From the NCBI RefSeq assembly GCF_017255185.1, contig NZ_JAFKCZ010000003.1, positions 186,001-250,000 on the forward strand: a DNA stretch of 64,000 bases, read 5' to 3'. Each line of letters begins with the position of its first letter. Position 1 is the stretch's first letter. A program made the translations under genes and the position numbers. Source of the DNA: Parahaliea mediterranea (GTDB lineage: Bacteria > Pseudomonadota > Gammaproteobacteria > Pseudomonadales > Halieaceae). Below the pieces are notes generated by a model that worked only from the letters and a program-made list of their open reading frames with translations, had not been told where the DNA came from and made no database searches. Shown here one piece after another: positions 53,904 to 64,000 of the stretch.

Positions 53904-55253
53904 TCAGTTCAGCGCCGCTTGTACGCGCTGCGCCAGATCGGCGCACAGGCCGGCGACTTCCTCGCCGTCCTGCCCCTCCACCATCACCCGCACCAGGGGC
54001 TCGGTGCCGGAGGGCCGCAGCAGCACCCGGCCGCGATTCCCGAGGGTCTGCTCCACGGACTGCACGGCCTCGGTCACCGCCGGGTAGGCCGCCAGGTCCA
54101 CCTTGCCGGCGACCGGCACGTTAATCATGGTCTGGGGGCACTTGGCCATGCCGCCCAGGGCGGAGGACAGATCGCCGCCGGCCTCCCTCAACGCCACCAG
54201 AACCTGCAGCGAGGCCACGATGCCGTCGCCCGTGGTGGTGTGGTCGGCGCAGATGATATGCCCCGAGGACTCGCCCCCCAGATTCCAGCCGCGCTGTTCC
54301 ATCAGCTCCTTGACGTAGCGGTCCCCTACCTTGGCCCGGGCCAGCTCCAGGCCGGCCTCGCGCAGCGCCAGCTCCAGGCCGAGATTGGTCATTAGCGTGC
54401 CAACCACGCCGGCCTCCGCGCGGCCCTTGGCCAGGCGGTGAAGGGCGATGATGTACAGCAGTTCGTCGCCGTCCACCAACTCACCGTCGCGGTCGACGAA
54501 CAAGACCCGGTCGCCGTCGCCATCGTAGGCGATGCCGAGGTCGGCGCCCTGCTCCACCACCAGCCGCGACAAAGCCGCGGTGTCGGTTGAGCCGACCCCC
54601 TCGTTGATATTGAAACCGTCCGGCTGCACCCCCAGAGTGACCACCTCGGCGCCGAGCTCCGACAGCACGCTGGGGGCAATGTGGTAGGTGGCGCCGTGGG
54701 CACAGTCCACGGCGATTTTCAGGCCGCGCAGGCTGAAGCTCTCGGGCACGGTGGACTTGCAGTACTCGATGTAGCGGCCGGCGGCATCGACCACCCGCAA
54801 GACCTTGCCGATCTCGCGGGAGGGCACCACCACCAACTCTTCCTCCAGCTCCGCCTCGATGGCCAGTTCGATATCGTCGGGCAACTTGGCGCCATCGGCG
54901 GAAAAGAACTTGATACCGTTGTCGTAAAAAGGGTTGTGGGAGGCGCTAATCACAATGCCCGCCACTGCGTTCTGGGTGCGGGTCATCAGTGCCACGGCTG
55001 GCGTGGGCATGGGCCCGAGGAGCTTGACGTCCACCCCCGCGGCCACCAGGCCGGCCTCCAGGGCCGACTCGAACATGTAGCCGGAGACCCGGGTATCCTT
55101 GCCGATGATCACGGTCTTGTGCCCGCTGTTGCCGTTGTAGCGGGCGAATACCCGGCCGCAGGCCCAGCCCAGCTTGAGCATGAAGTCTGGGGTGATGGGG
55201 CTGCTGCCCACCTCCCCGCGAATACCGTCGGTGCCGAAATAGCGCTTGCTCAC
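53904..55253 (-). CDS. glmM: Phosphoglucosamine mutase
   Basis: 449 residues; makes glucosamine 1-phosphate for peptidoglycan and LPS. GTG start at 55253 after [21 protein letters not shown], the phosphoserine loop [17 protein letters not shown], metal loop [12 protein letters not shown] and [14 protein letters not shown] are all intact. Confidence 0.97.
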   Translation of the reverse strand: MSKRYFGTDGIRGEVGSSPITPDFMLKLGWACGRVFARYNGNSGHKTVIIGKDTRVSGYMFESALEAGLVAAGVDVKLLGPMPTPAVALMTRTQNAVAGIVISASHNPFYDNGIKFFSADGAKLPDDIELAIEAELEEELVVVPSREIGKVLRVVDAAGRYIEYCKSTVPESFSLRGLKIAVDCAHGATYHIAPSVLSELGAEVVTLGVQPDGFNINEGVGSTDTAALSRLVVEQGADLGIAYDGDGDRVLFVDRDGELVDGDELLYIIALHRLAKGRAEAGVVGTLMTNLGLELALREAGLELARAKVGDRYVKELMEQRGWNLGGESSGHIICADHTTTGDGIVASLQVLVALREAGGDLSSALGGMAKCPQTMINVPVAGKVDLAAYPAVTEAVQSVEQTLGNRGRVLLRPSGTEPLVRVMVEGQDGEEVAGLCADLAQRVQAALN

Positions 55254-55268
55254 TCGTTATTCTCCTGT

Positions 55269-56141
55269 TTATACGCTCTCCGTGAGGGCGACGCACATGG
55301 CCAGCGCGTCCGCCGTCTCGCGCACATCGTGCGTCCGTATTATCCACGCGCCGCGCTCCACCGCCAGCACCGCCAGGGCCAGGCCCGCCGGCAGGCGCTC
55401 GTGCACCTCGCGGCCGATCAGCTTGCCGATCAGCGACTTGCGTGACAGGCCCACCAACAGGGGCGCGCCCAGCTCCGCCAACCGCGGCAGGCCGCGCAAC
55501 AACTGGAGGTTGTGCGCCACCGACTTGCCAAAGCCAAAGCCCGGATCCAGCAGGATCCGATCGCGGGCGATGCCCGCCGCTTCGCAGGCCGCCATGCGCG
55601 CGGCCAGGTAGTCGCGCACCTCGGCAAGTACATCCACGTAGCGGGGCGCGTCCTGCATCGAGCCCGGCTGCCCCTGCATGTGCATCAGGCACACCGGCAG
55701 ACCGGTGGCCGCGGCGGCCGCCAGGGCACCCTCCCGGGAGAGTGCGCGCACGTCGTTAATCAGGCCCGCGCCGGCGGCGGCGGAAGCCGCCATCACCGCG
55801 GGGGTGCTGGTATCCACCGAGATCACCACGTCCAACTCGCCGGCGATGCGCTCCACCAGCGGCACCACCCGCTCCAGTTCCTCGGCCTCGCCGACCGGCG
55901 CCGCGCCGGGGCGGGTGGACTCGCCGCCGATATCCAGCACTGTGGCGCCCTGCTCGCACATGCACCGCGCACGCGCCATGGCGCTGTCGAGATCGAGGCT
56001 CGCCCCCCGGAACAGGGTGCCGCCATCGGAAAAGGAATCGGGAGTGGCATTGATGATGCCCATCACCTGGGGACGGGATACATCGAGGGAACGCCCGGCG
56101 CAGTTAAGCGCCGGGCGTGACTGGCTTGCCAGGGAAACCAA
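55269..56141 (-). CDS. folP: Dihydropteroate synthase
   Basis: 290 residues; condenses p-aminobenzoate with the pterin precursor in folate synthesis. GIINATPDSFSDGG, LDIGGESTRPGA, LLDPGFGFGKS and LVGLSRKS are present in order. The start is uncertain: TTG at 56141, 12 bases after the ftsH stop, is the best placed and no closer ATG precedes the conserved core. Standard place between ftsH and glmM. Confidence 0.95.
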   Translation of the reverse strand: MVSLASQSRPALNCAGRSLDVSRPQVMGIINATPDSFSDGGTLFRGASLDLDSAMARARCMCEQGATVLDIGGESTRPGAAPVGEAEELERVVPLVERIAGELDVVISVDTSTPAVMAASAAAGAGLINDVRALSREGALAAAAATGLPVCLMHMQGQPGSMQDAPRYVDVLAEVRDYLAARMAACEAAGIARDRILLDPGFGFGKSVAHNLQLLRGLPRLAELGAPLLVGLSRKSLIGKLIGREVHERLPAGLALAVLAVERGAWIIRTHDVRETADALAMCVALTESV

Positions 56142-56153
56142 GATAGCGAGGCG

Positions 56154-58064
<1,911 letters not shown>

Positions 58065-58261
58065 ATCACTCAACGCTGTTACCTCACCAACTCTCCGCCT
58101 CTCCGGCGGGCGTGACAGCCTCTAACTCCTTAAACGTCTACTTACAGTATAGCCGGAATCCGGACCCGTCCTGCCAGGCAGGGTTTGATGCGGGGTAGTG
58201 CCGCGTGGAACCGCGCCCCGGCGGCACACCTGCGGGGGAATTGTCGCCTCCAATGTACTAC

Positions 58262-58289
58262 AGATGGGGACCCCGCTCCATAATTCAAC
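58262..58289 (-). promoter_or_regulatory. Sigma-32-like heat-shock promoter for ftsH
   Basis: On the minus strand GTTGAA-N14-CCCCATCT. The known consensus is CTTGAA-N13 to 17-CCCCATnT, so the -35 matches 5 of 6, the -10 is exact and the spacing fits. It lies about 200 bases before the ftsH start, between rlmE and ftsH; in E. coli the same operon is heat-shock induced. Confidence 0.75.
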
Positions 58290-58331
58290 CGCACGCCCCC
58301 ATCAAACAACCGGGCTGCAAAAAGGCGCCGT

Positions 58332-58955
58332 TCAGCCCCTGAAATCCCGGGCAACCAGGTAAACCTCGCGGGAGCGCGGCCGGGAGGCGCTGGGCTTGCG
58401 GGTCAATACCTTTCCGAAACCATCCCTCGTGGCGCGGAACAGCTCGTCAAAACCCTCGCCCTGGAACACCTTGGCCACAAATGACCCGCCCGGGGCGAGT
58501 ACCCGGGTCGCCATGTCCAGCGCCAGCTCCACCAGGTACATTGACCGCGGCTGGTCCACCGCGTTCACTCCGCTCATATTGGGCGCCATGTCGGACATCA
58601 CCAGATCCACCGGCGCCTCGCCAATGGCGGCGAGGATGCGCTCGAACACGGCGTCCTCGGTGAAATCCCCCTCAATGAATTCGACCCCGGCCAGGCTGTC
58701 CATGGGCAGGATATCCGAGGCCACCACCCGCCCCCGATGCCCCACCAGCTCCGCCGCCACCTGGGACCAGCCGCCGGGCGCACTGCCCAAATCCACCACC
58801 GTCATGCCGGGACTGATCAGGCGGTCCTTGTCCTGCAGCTCCAGCAGTTTGTAGCAGGCGCGGGAGCGGTAGCCCTCGCGCTGGGCGCGCTGGACATAGG
58901 GATCGTCGCGGTGTTCCTTGAGCCAGGCGCGGCTGGAGGAGCGTTTCTTGGGCAT
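58332..58955 (-). CDS. rlmE: 23S rRNA 2'-O-methyltransferase RlmE
   Basis: 207 residues from the ATG at 58955 ([15 protein letters not shown]); the longer frame upstream is not conserved-looking. Methylates U2552 of 23S rRNA in homologues. SAM motif [13 protein letters not shown], catalytic Asp in [12 protein letters not shown], Lys in [10 protein letters not shown] and the terminal [13 protein letters not shown] are present. Heads the rlmE-ftsH unit. Confidence 0.96.
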   Translation of the reverse strand: MPKKRSSSRAWLKEHRDDPYVQRAQREGYRSRACYKLLELQDKDRLISPGMTVVDLGSAPGGWSQVAAELVGHRGRVVASDILPMDSLAGVEFIEGDFTEDAVFERILAAIGEAPVDLVMSDMAPNMSGVNAVDQPRSMYLVELALDMATRVLAPGGSFVAKVFQGEGFDELFRATRDGFGKVLTRKPSASRPRSREVYLVARDFRG

Positions 58956-59200
58956 GGGCAGTCCGGGCGGGGTAACGGGTTGTTCGGGATGATGGGCTCT
59001 AATCGCCCCACAGGCCCCCATTGTACCGCGAAATCCGCGCCGATCACCGCACCGCGTTGACACGCGGGGCCCTTGAGCGGGTGCCGAAAAGGCCTTGCAC
59101 GGCTTTCGCAAGCCATCTTCGCGGCGCATGTCCGCAAAGATAGGCGCCGAAAATCAATTACTTGCGTACTTGATTCCGCCATCGGCCACAACATGGCCCA

Positions 59201-61024
59201 CTAGGGCCGGTACCAGATCGGCGAACTGAAGGCGCGCTCCTGGTGCACCAGCTGGACATCCGGCGGCATGTCGGCGCCAAAGCGCACGCGGTCATACAGG
59301 GTCCAGCGCGGGGTGGGAATCTGCAGCACCCGCAGATAGTAAACCGCGCTCGCGGCGGAATCGAAGTCAGGGTCCGTCCACACCGCGACAAGTTCGGCCG
59401 CGCCAATGTCGTTGGTATAGGAGGCCTTGTCGCGGTCCACCGAATCGCCCACCACCGGCAGCTTGCCGCCCGCGCCCGGCTGGCGCCCGCCCGACCAGGC
59501 CACGTCGAAGATCTGCTCGTGGGCCTTGCCATCGGCATCCACCCAGCCCTTGACCACCTGCACCCGGTCCAGGTTGGCGCCCACCGGGTCGCGCATGGCG
59601 GCAACAATGAAGGTCGGCGCCCGGTCCCGGTCATCGGCGGCCAGCACGCCACCCATCGGCACGCCGCGTGCGTAACCGGCCTCGGCCAGTCCGGCGCCGA
59701 GATCGGCGTCGCTGAAGTCAAAGCCGCCAAAGAAGCGCAGGGTGATGCGCGGCCCGGTGGTGGCGAAGGTCTCGCGACGCTTCATGGCGTCCCAGATCGA
59801 CTCCCGGGTATTGGCCGTGGCCCAGACGCCCATGGTGCCGGAGGCGGCCATTTCCCAGCCCATGTAGTTGTCCGACTCCCCCTCGAGCAGGGGGAAATTC
59901 CAGCGGTCCCTGCGCGGCTCGAGGGTCTTGAACTTGCCGTAAAAATTATCTTCCTCGATGGTGGACAGGCCAGTGTGGGTATCGGTCCCGCCATTGGCGC
60001 CGTACTGGAAAGGGTTGACCCCCAATTCCCGCTCGATGCGCAGGCCCGCCTGGAGGGCGGGACGCCAGTACTCCCGGGGATAGGAGCCCGGCGGTTTCGG
60101 CTTGAGAATGAGATTGCCCCGGTCCCACAGGTCCCAGGCCGCGAACTCGTCATCGGGGGACAGCAGGGGGTGGGACTCGCTCTGCCCCTTGATTTGGGTC
60201 ACTTCATACAGCGGCTCGTAGCGGGCGCGCATCGCCGCCCACTCCCGGGTCATCGGCGAGCCATCGAACTGCTTTTCTTCAAACATGCGGCCATTGGACA
60301 TGTTGCCATTGTGGGGGATAGCCAATATCTGGCCGCCGGTTTTCTGCTCGTAGCCCTGCATCCAGGCCCACAGTTTCGCCGGGTCCTGGGTTTCGAAAGT
60401 GGTCAGCGGGCGCACCTGCCGCGCCTCGTCACCGCCGTCGCGGAAGATCACATTGCGATGCAGGTTGTCGCCCCCGTCCGCGTTCACGGTCCACTCGTAG
60501 GCGATAAAGGTGGTGAACTCGCCCGGGGCGTAGTACTGCTCGGCCGCCTGGATGGTCTTCTCCCAGGCGGACAGCATCCACTTGGGGTCCATCACCTGTG
60601 CCGGCAGCTCGCCATTGGACTGCATGCGCACCAGCTCACTCTTGGCGGAGGCCGCGGCCTCCCCGCCCTCGTCTAGGGCCGCCTTCCAGCGCTTGAGCAC
60701 GGGATCGGCCATCATCTCCGGGTTGCCGGCCACGATTTCATTGATCACCCCCATGCCGTCAGAGTGATCGGTGATCATGAACCAGTCATAGGGCCGCCCC
60801 AGCCTGGCCTTGATGCCGGAGTTGGAGACAACCTCCCGTCCCAGGGCGAACTCGTAGGCCTGGAAGGGGTCCAGTACCGCGCCATCCATGCCGGCATCCG
60901 CGGACCAGCCGGTATGCACATGGGTATCGCCGAACAGGGCCTGCTTCGGGTAATCGGCCGCGCTACCCGCCTGGGGCAGGACGAGGGCCATCGACAGGGT
61001 GGCAAGCAGGGTTGTAGGCCGCAT
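59201..61024 (-). CDS. Secreted DUF3604 family protein
   Basis: 607 residues from the ATG at 61024 with CGGAG upstream. A signal peptide ends near PQAGSAA. The N-terminal core has a PHP-like metal motif FGDTHVHTGWSADAG and later MITDHSDGMG and LAIPHNGNMSNGRMF, so a metal-dependent hydrolase is plausible. GANGGTDTHTGLSTIEEDNF is typical of DUF3604. The substrate is unknown. It lies between yhbY and rlmE, which are adjacent and divergent in many relatives. Confidence 0.88.
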   Translation of the reverse strand: MRPTTLLATLSMALVLPQAGSAADYPKQALFGDTHVHTGWSADAGMDGAVLDPFQAYEFALGREVVSNSGIKARLGRPYDWFMITDHSDGMGVINEIVAGNPEMMADPVLKRWKAALDEGGEAAASAKSELVRMQSNGELPAQVMDPKWMLSAWEKTIQAAEQYYAPGEFTTFIAYEWTVNADGGDNLHRNVIFRDGGDEARQVRPLTTFETQDPAKLWAWMQGYEQKTGGQILAIPHNGNMSNGRMFEEKQFDGSPMTREWAAMRARYEPLYEVTQIKGQSESHPLLSPDDEFAAWDLWDRGNLILKPKPPGSYPREYWRPALQAGLRIERELGVNPFQYGANGGTDTHTGLSTIEEDNFYGKFKTLEPRRDRWNFPLLEGESDNYMGWEMAASGTMGVWATANTRESIWDAMKRRETFATTGPRITLRFFGGFDFSDADLGAGLAEAGYARGVPMGGVLAADDRDRAPTFIVAAMRDPVGANLDRVQVVKGWVDADGKAHEQIFDVAWSGGRQPGAGGKLPVVGDSVDRDKASYTNDIGAAELVAVWTDPDFDSAASAVYYLRVLQIPTPRWTLYDRVRFGADMPPDVQLVHQERAFSSPIWYRP

Positions 61025-61161
61025 GGTTGACTCCGACTGTGGCTGCGAGTGGACACCCATCTTGTTTAGCACAATCCTGGAATTTTGCCGGCGATGTCGC
61101 TAAGAGAGCGGCTTGTGTAGAATACGCCCCCCTGCATTGCAGCCAATTCACTGGAATCATC

Positions 61162-61473
61162 ATGAGCAAGAAAGCCGGGCCGGACGTCAAGCAACTGCGC
61201 GCCATCGGCCACAAACTGAAACCCATCGTCACGGTGGCGGGCAACGGCCTGAACGACAACGTGATCGCCGAGATCGACCGGGCGCTGAACGACCACGAGC
61301 TGATCAAGATCAAGCTGGCGGTGGGCAGCCGAGAGGCCCGCAAGGCGACGGCGGAGGAAATCTGCGAACGCGCCGGCGCCGAGATGGTGCAGGCGATCGG
61401 CAACGTCATCCTGGTCCTGCGGCGCACCGCCGAGCCGGACCCCCGCCTGTCCAACCTGCAGCGGCCGCTGTAG
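61162..61473 (+). CDS. yhbY: Ribosome assembly RNA-binding protein YhbY
   Basis: 103 residues, CRM-domain RNA-binding protein associated with pre-50S particles. Start ATG at 61162 (MSKKAG). LRAIGHKLKPIVTVAGNGLN, DRALNDHELIKIKLAVGSRE and the C-terminal IGNVILVLRR match the family. Divergent from the DUF3604 gene. Confidence 0.95.
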   Translation: MSKKAGPDVKQLRAIGHKLKPIVTVAGNGLNDNVIAEIDRALNDHELIKIKLAVGSREARKATAEEICERAGAEMVQAIGNVILVLRRTAEPDPRLSNLQRPL

Positions 61474-61543
61474 CCTCCCCCCTTTCCCGACCCACGCCGC
61501 GGGGCTATCATGGAAGCCTCGCCGTCTCCGGAGGATGCGTGGC

Positions 61544-61888
61544 ATGGGGGAAGTCCTCGAGTTCCCGTCGCGGCAGGCCCAGGGCCTGGCCTACCTCGAC
61601 CACCAGTTGCGGGACCTGCTCGCCGCCAAGGGCGCCGACCCCGAATTGATCGACTTCGCCGCGGCGCAGCTCACCCGCATCTACGCCGAACTCAGCAGCT
61701 CCGAACACTACAGCTTCAGCGTCACCCTCCCCCCCGGCCTCGACCCCGGCCGGCGCGAGGCCTTGCGGGAACAGATCGACCAGGGGCTGGAGGGCCTGCG
61801 CCGGGAGAACCACGCGCTGATGGTGCGCCTGGTGGCGCAACTGGTACTGGCCGAGGTCAAGCTGTTCCAGCACGAACGGGCGCGCTAG
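61544..61888 (+). CDS. Small conserved-looking protein of unknown function
   Basis: 114 residues. The ATG at 61544 has GGAGG 9 bases upstream and is preferred over an ATG at 61535. Mostly helical (LAYLDHQLRDLLAAKGADPE, HALMVRLVAQLVLAEVKLFQ) with no membrane segment. Composition is like neighbouring core genes, which supports a real gene. Its stop overlaps the convergent transporter stop by 4 bases. Family not recognised. Confidence 0.7.
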   Translation: MGEVLEFPSRQAQGLAYLDHQLRDLLAAKGADPELIDFAAAQLTRIYAELSSSEHYSFSVTLPPGLDPGRREALREQIDQGLEGLRRENHALMVRLVAQLVLAEVKLFQHERAR

Positions 61889-62841
61889 TGATTGTGCTCG
61901 TGGGCGGCCGTACCCCGGGACAGGGCACAGGGCCCGGCGTCATCATTCCAGTCAAGGGCGACGGTGGCGTGTTCGATCTCAAACCGTGAGCGCAAGGCCC
62001 GCTCAACGGCCCGGGTGACCGCGCGGGCCTGGGCGTCGTCCACCGGCCGCACGTGCAAGGTGGCCAGGGTCCGGCCGGAAGTGATCGACCACACATGGAC
62101 GTGGCTGACCGCCGCCACGCCGGGAAGGTTGGCCGTAAGGTAGTGCTCGATCTGCTCGGGCGTCGCATTGTCGGGCGCCCCTTCAAGCAGGATATGCAGC
62201 GACTTGCCCAGCAGCCCCCAGGCACTGCGCAGGATCAACAGCGACACGATCACCGACAGAATCGGGTCGATCGGCATCCAGCCCGTGTAGTGGATCACAA
62301 TGGCCGCGGCGACCGCGCCGACCGAGCCGAGCAGATCCCCGAGGACGTGCAGCGCGGCGCCCCTGATATTGACGTGTTCGCTGTCGCCTCGGGTGAGAAT
62401 CCAGAACACCAGGATATTGACCAGCAGCCCGGCCACGGCAACGCCGAACATCGGCCCCGCGAGCACCACCTGGGGCTGCTGGAAACGCTGCCAGGCTTCA
62501 TACACGATCCAGGCGACAATGGCGAACAGGGTAATCGCGTTGATGAAACCCGCCACGACCTCAAACCGCAGGTAACCGAAGGTCCTTTTGGCGTCTGCCG
62601 CGCGACGCCCGAAGCGGAAGGCCGCATAGGCCAGCGCCAGCGCCGCAGCGTCGGTCAACATGTGCCCCGCGTCGGCGAGCAGGGCCAGCGAACCGGACAG
62701 GAGGCCTCCGACGACCTCCACAATCATGAACGCAAAGATCAACAGGAAGGACAGCAGCACCTTGCGCTCGTTGTCGCCGGTGACGGTCGGCGCGTGGGAG
62801 TGGTCGTGATGATCGTGGGAATGGGAATGTGAGTGCGACAT
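61885..62841 (-). CDS. Cation diffusion facilitator (CzcD/ZitB-like)
   Basis: 318 residues with a perfect GAGGAG site. A His-rich N-terminus (SHSHSHSHDHHDHSH), six membrane helices, and metal-site motifs LLADAGHMLTDAAALALAYA in TM2 and ALHVLGDLLGSVGA in TM5 mark a zinc-type proton antiporter; a C-terminal cytosolic domain ends in EHNH. It follows the copper ATPase by 9 bases on the same strand, forming a metal-export pair. Confidence 0.93.
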   Translation of the reverse strand: MSHSHSHSHDHHDHSHAPTVTGDNERKVLLSFLLIFAFMIVEVVGGLLSGSLALLADAGHMLTDAAALALAYAAFRFGRRAADAKRTFGYLRFEVVAGFINAITLFAIVAWIVYEAWQRFQQPQVVLAGPMFGVAVAGLLVNILVFWILTRGDSEHVNIRGAALHVLGDLLGSVGAVAAAIVIHYTGWMPIDPILSVIVSLLILRSAWGLLGKSLHILLEGAPDNATPEQIEHYLTANLPGVAAVSHVHVWSITSGRTLATLHVRPVDDAQARAVTRAVERALRSRFEIEHATVALDWNDDAGPCALSRGTAAHEHNH

Positions 62842-62850
62842 GTTAACTCC

Positions 62851-64000
62851 TCACGCGGCCTGTAGCGGGCTGGGGGAAGAGCGCTGCTCGGTGTCGGCCG
62901 ATGTGCCGAAGGTCCGCAATCGCAGCGCGTTGCCGAGCACGAAGACCGAGGACAGCGCCATGGCCCCCGCGGCAAAAACCGGCGAGAGCTGGACACCAAG
63001 GGCCGGGTAGAGGGCGCCCGCCGCCACCGGGATCAGCGCCGTGTTGTAGGCAAAGGCCCAGAACAGGTTCTGCTTGATGTTGCGGATGGTCGCCTGCGAG
63101 AGCGCGATGGCGTTGGGCACGCCTTTCAGGCTTCCGGACATGAGTACCACGTCCGCGGCCTCGATGGCGATGTCCGTTCCCGTGCCAATCGCAATGCCCA
63201 CATCGGCCTCCGCCAGGGCCGGGGCGTCGTTGATGCCGTCGCCAACGAAGGCCAGCTTGCCGTACTCGCCCTTGAGCGCCTTCACCGCCTCGACCTTGCC
63301 CTCGGGCAGCACCTCGGCCACCACCTCGTCGATGCCGAGCTGGCGCGCGATCGCATCGGCCGTGCGCTTGTTGTCGCCGGTGATCATCGCCACCTTGAGA
63401 CCCAGTTCATGCAGGGCCGCTATGGCCGCCGGCGTTTCCTCCTTGACCGGATCGGCAACCGCGACGATGGCCGCCAGCTTGCCGCCGATAGCGGCATAGA
63501 GCGGGCTCTTGCCCTCGTCGCCCAGGCGCGCGGCGGTATCGGCAAAAGCCGTGACATCGAGCCCCAGCTTGCTCATGTAACGGTCGGCGCCGATCTCGAC
63601 GGCCACGCCGTCGGCCTCCGCCCTGACACCAAACCCGGTGACGGACTCAAAACCGGTGATCGCGGGCAGCTCTAGTCCGCCAGCGGCCGCGGCCTCGACA
63701 ATCGCCCGGGCAATGGGGTGCTCGGACCGCTCCTCCACCGCGGCGACAGCAGCCAGCACCGCGCCGCGCTCAAAACCCTCGGCGAGTTCCAGGTCGGTGA
63801 GCGCTGGCTTGCCCTCGGTGAGGGTGCCGGTTTTATCGACCGCGACCACCGCGGCATCCTTCAACAACTGAAGGGCCTCCCCCTTGCGGAACAGCACGCC
63901 CATTTCGGCGCCGCGCCCGGTGCCCACCATGATCGAGGTGGGCGTCGCCAAACCCATGGCGCAGGGACAGGCAATGATCAGCACCGCGACAGCACTGACC
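62851..64000 (-). CDS. copA: Copper-translocating P-type ATPase (CopA-like), N-terminus outside window
   Basis: Minus-strand frame open to the window edge; about 383 C-terminal residues are visible. The TM6 motif [11 protein letters not shown], phosphorylation [10 protein letters not shown], hinge [13 protein letters not shown] and [20 protein letters not shown] are intact. FWAFAYNT in TM7 and [16 protein letters not shown] in TM8 are the copper-type (P1B-1) signatures. The metal-binding N-terminal domain lies outside. Confidence 0.93.
   Translation of the reverse strand, partial: VSAVAVLIIACPCAMGLATPTSIMVGTGRGAEMGVLFRKGEALQLLKDAAVVAVDKTGTLTEGKPALTDLELAEGFERGAVLAAVAAVEERSEHPIARAIVEAAAAGGLELPAITGFESVTGFGVRAEADGVAVEIGADRYMSKLGLDVTAFADTAARLGDEGKSPLYAAIGGKLAAIVAVADPVKEETPAAIAALHELGLKVAMITGDNKRTADAIARQLGIDEVVAEVLPEGKVEAVKALKGEYGKLAFVGDGINDAPALAEADVGIAIGTGTDIAIEAADVVLMSGSLKGVPNAIALSQATIRNIKQNLFWAFAYNTALIPVAAGALYPALGVQLSPVFAAGAMALSSVFVLGNALRLRTFGTSADTEQRSSPSPLQAA

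Noticed and set aside
58670-58690. AATGAATTCGACC inside rlmE resembling a REP palindrome
   Set aside because: It encodes conserved RlmE residues and lacks the head and stem of the REP unit.

Overview
The window looks like chromosome from a high-GC, motile gammaproteobacterium. The block rlmE-ftsH-folP-glmM-tpiA-secG-tRNA-Leu(GAG) is the order known from Pseudomonas and Escherichia relatives, and the flagellar genes are of the polar-flagellum gammaproteobacterial type. A marine Cellvibrionales/Halieaceae-like host is a reasonable guess but is inference only.

Region 1 (1-20.3 kb) is a flagellar cluster. On the plus strand fliH (partial)-fliI-J-K-L-M-N-O-P-Q-R encode the export ATPase complex, hook-length ruler, switch and export gate. 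A 72-bp tandem array of paired REP palindromes and a terminator separate it from the convergent flgB-C-D-E-F-G-H-I-J (rod, hook, P and L rings) and flgK-flgL (hook-filament junction). Divergent from flgB run flgA, flgM and flgN. Two excellent sigma-28 promoters were read directly, before flgK and before flgM, so late genes and the anti-sigma factor are expressed together.

Region 2 (20.3-29.3 kb) holds a degenerate EAL-HDOD protein, a CHASE-PAS-PAS-GGDEF-EAL protein, an MgtC/DUF4010 membrane protein, a GGEEF diguanylate cyclase and a dicarboxylate/amino-acid symporter: cyclic-di-GMP control next to motility.

Region 3 (29.3-36.9 kb) holds a LysR regulator divergent from an AhpD-like, a DUF1348 and a PNPOx-like gene; a four-gene bufferin (copper-binding RiPP) operon bufA-B-C-D; a YHS-domain protein; and a decayed IS3-family element.

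Region 4 (about 36.9-52.5 kb) is a visibly lower-GC defence island inserted at the 3' end of tRNA-Leu(GAG). A large serine recombinase sits at the tRNA end, and its reading frame runs antisense into the tRNA. Ten genes on the minus strand form four modules: AbiEi/AbiEii; a type I restriction system in the unusual order R-S-X-M, where X is an unrecognised membrane-anchored protein; SIR2 plus HerA; and a KTSC-domain protein plus a TM0106-type RecB/RNase-H-like nuclease. The X gene is bounded by two nearly identical 18-bp junctions. These two arrangements are the best candidates for something undescribed.

Region 5 (52.5-64 kb) returns to core genes: secG, tpiA, glmM, folP, ftsH (with a sigma-32-like promoter) and rlmE, then a DUF3604 gene lying between rlmE and yhbY, a small unknown gene, a cation-diffusion-facilitator and a copper P-type ATPase cut by the window end.
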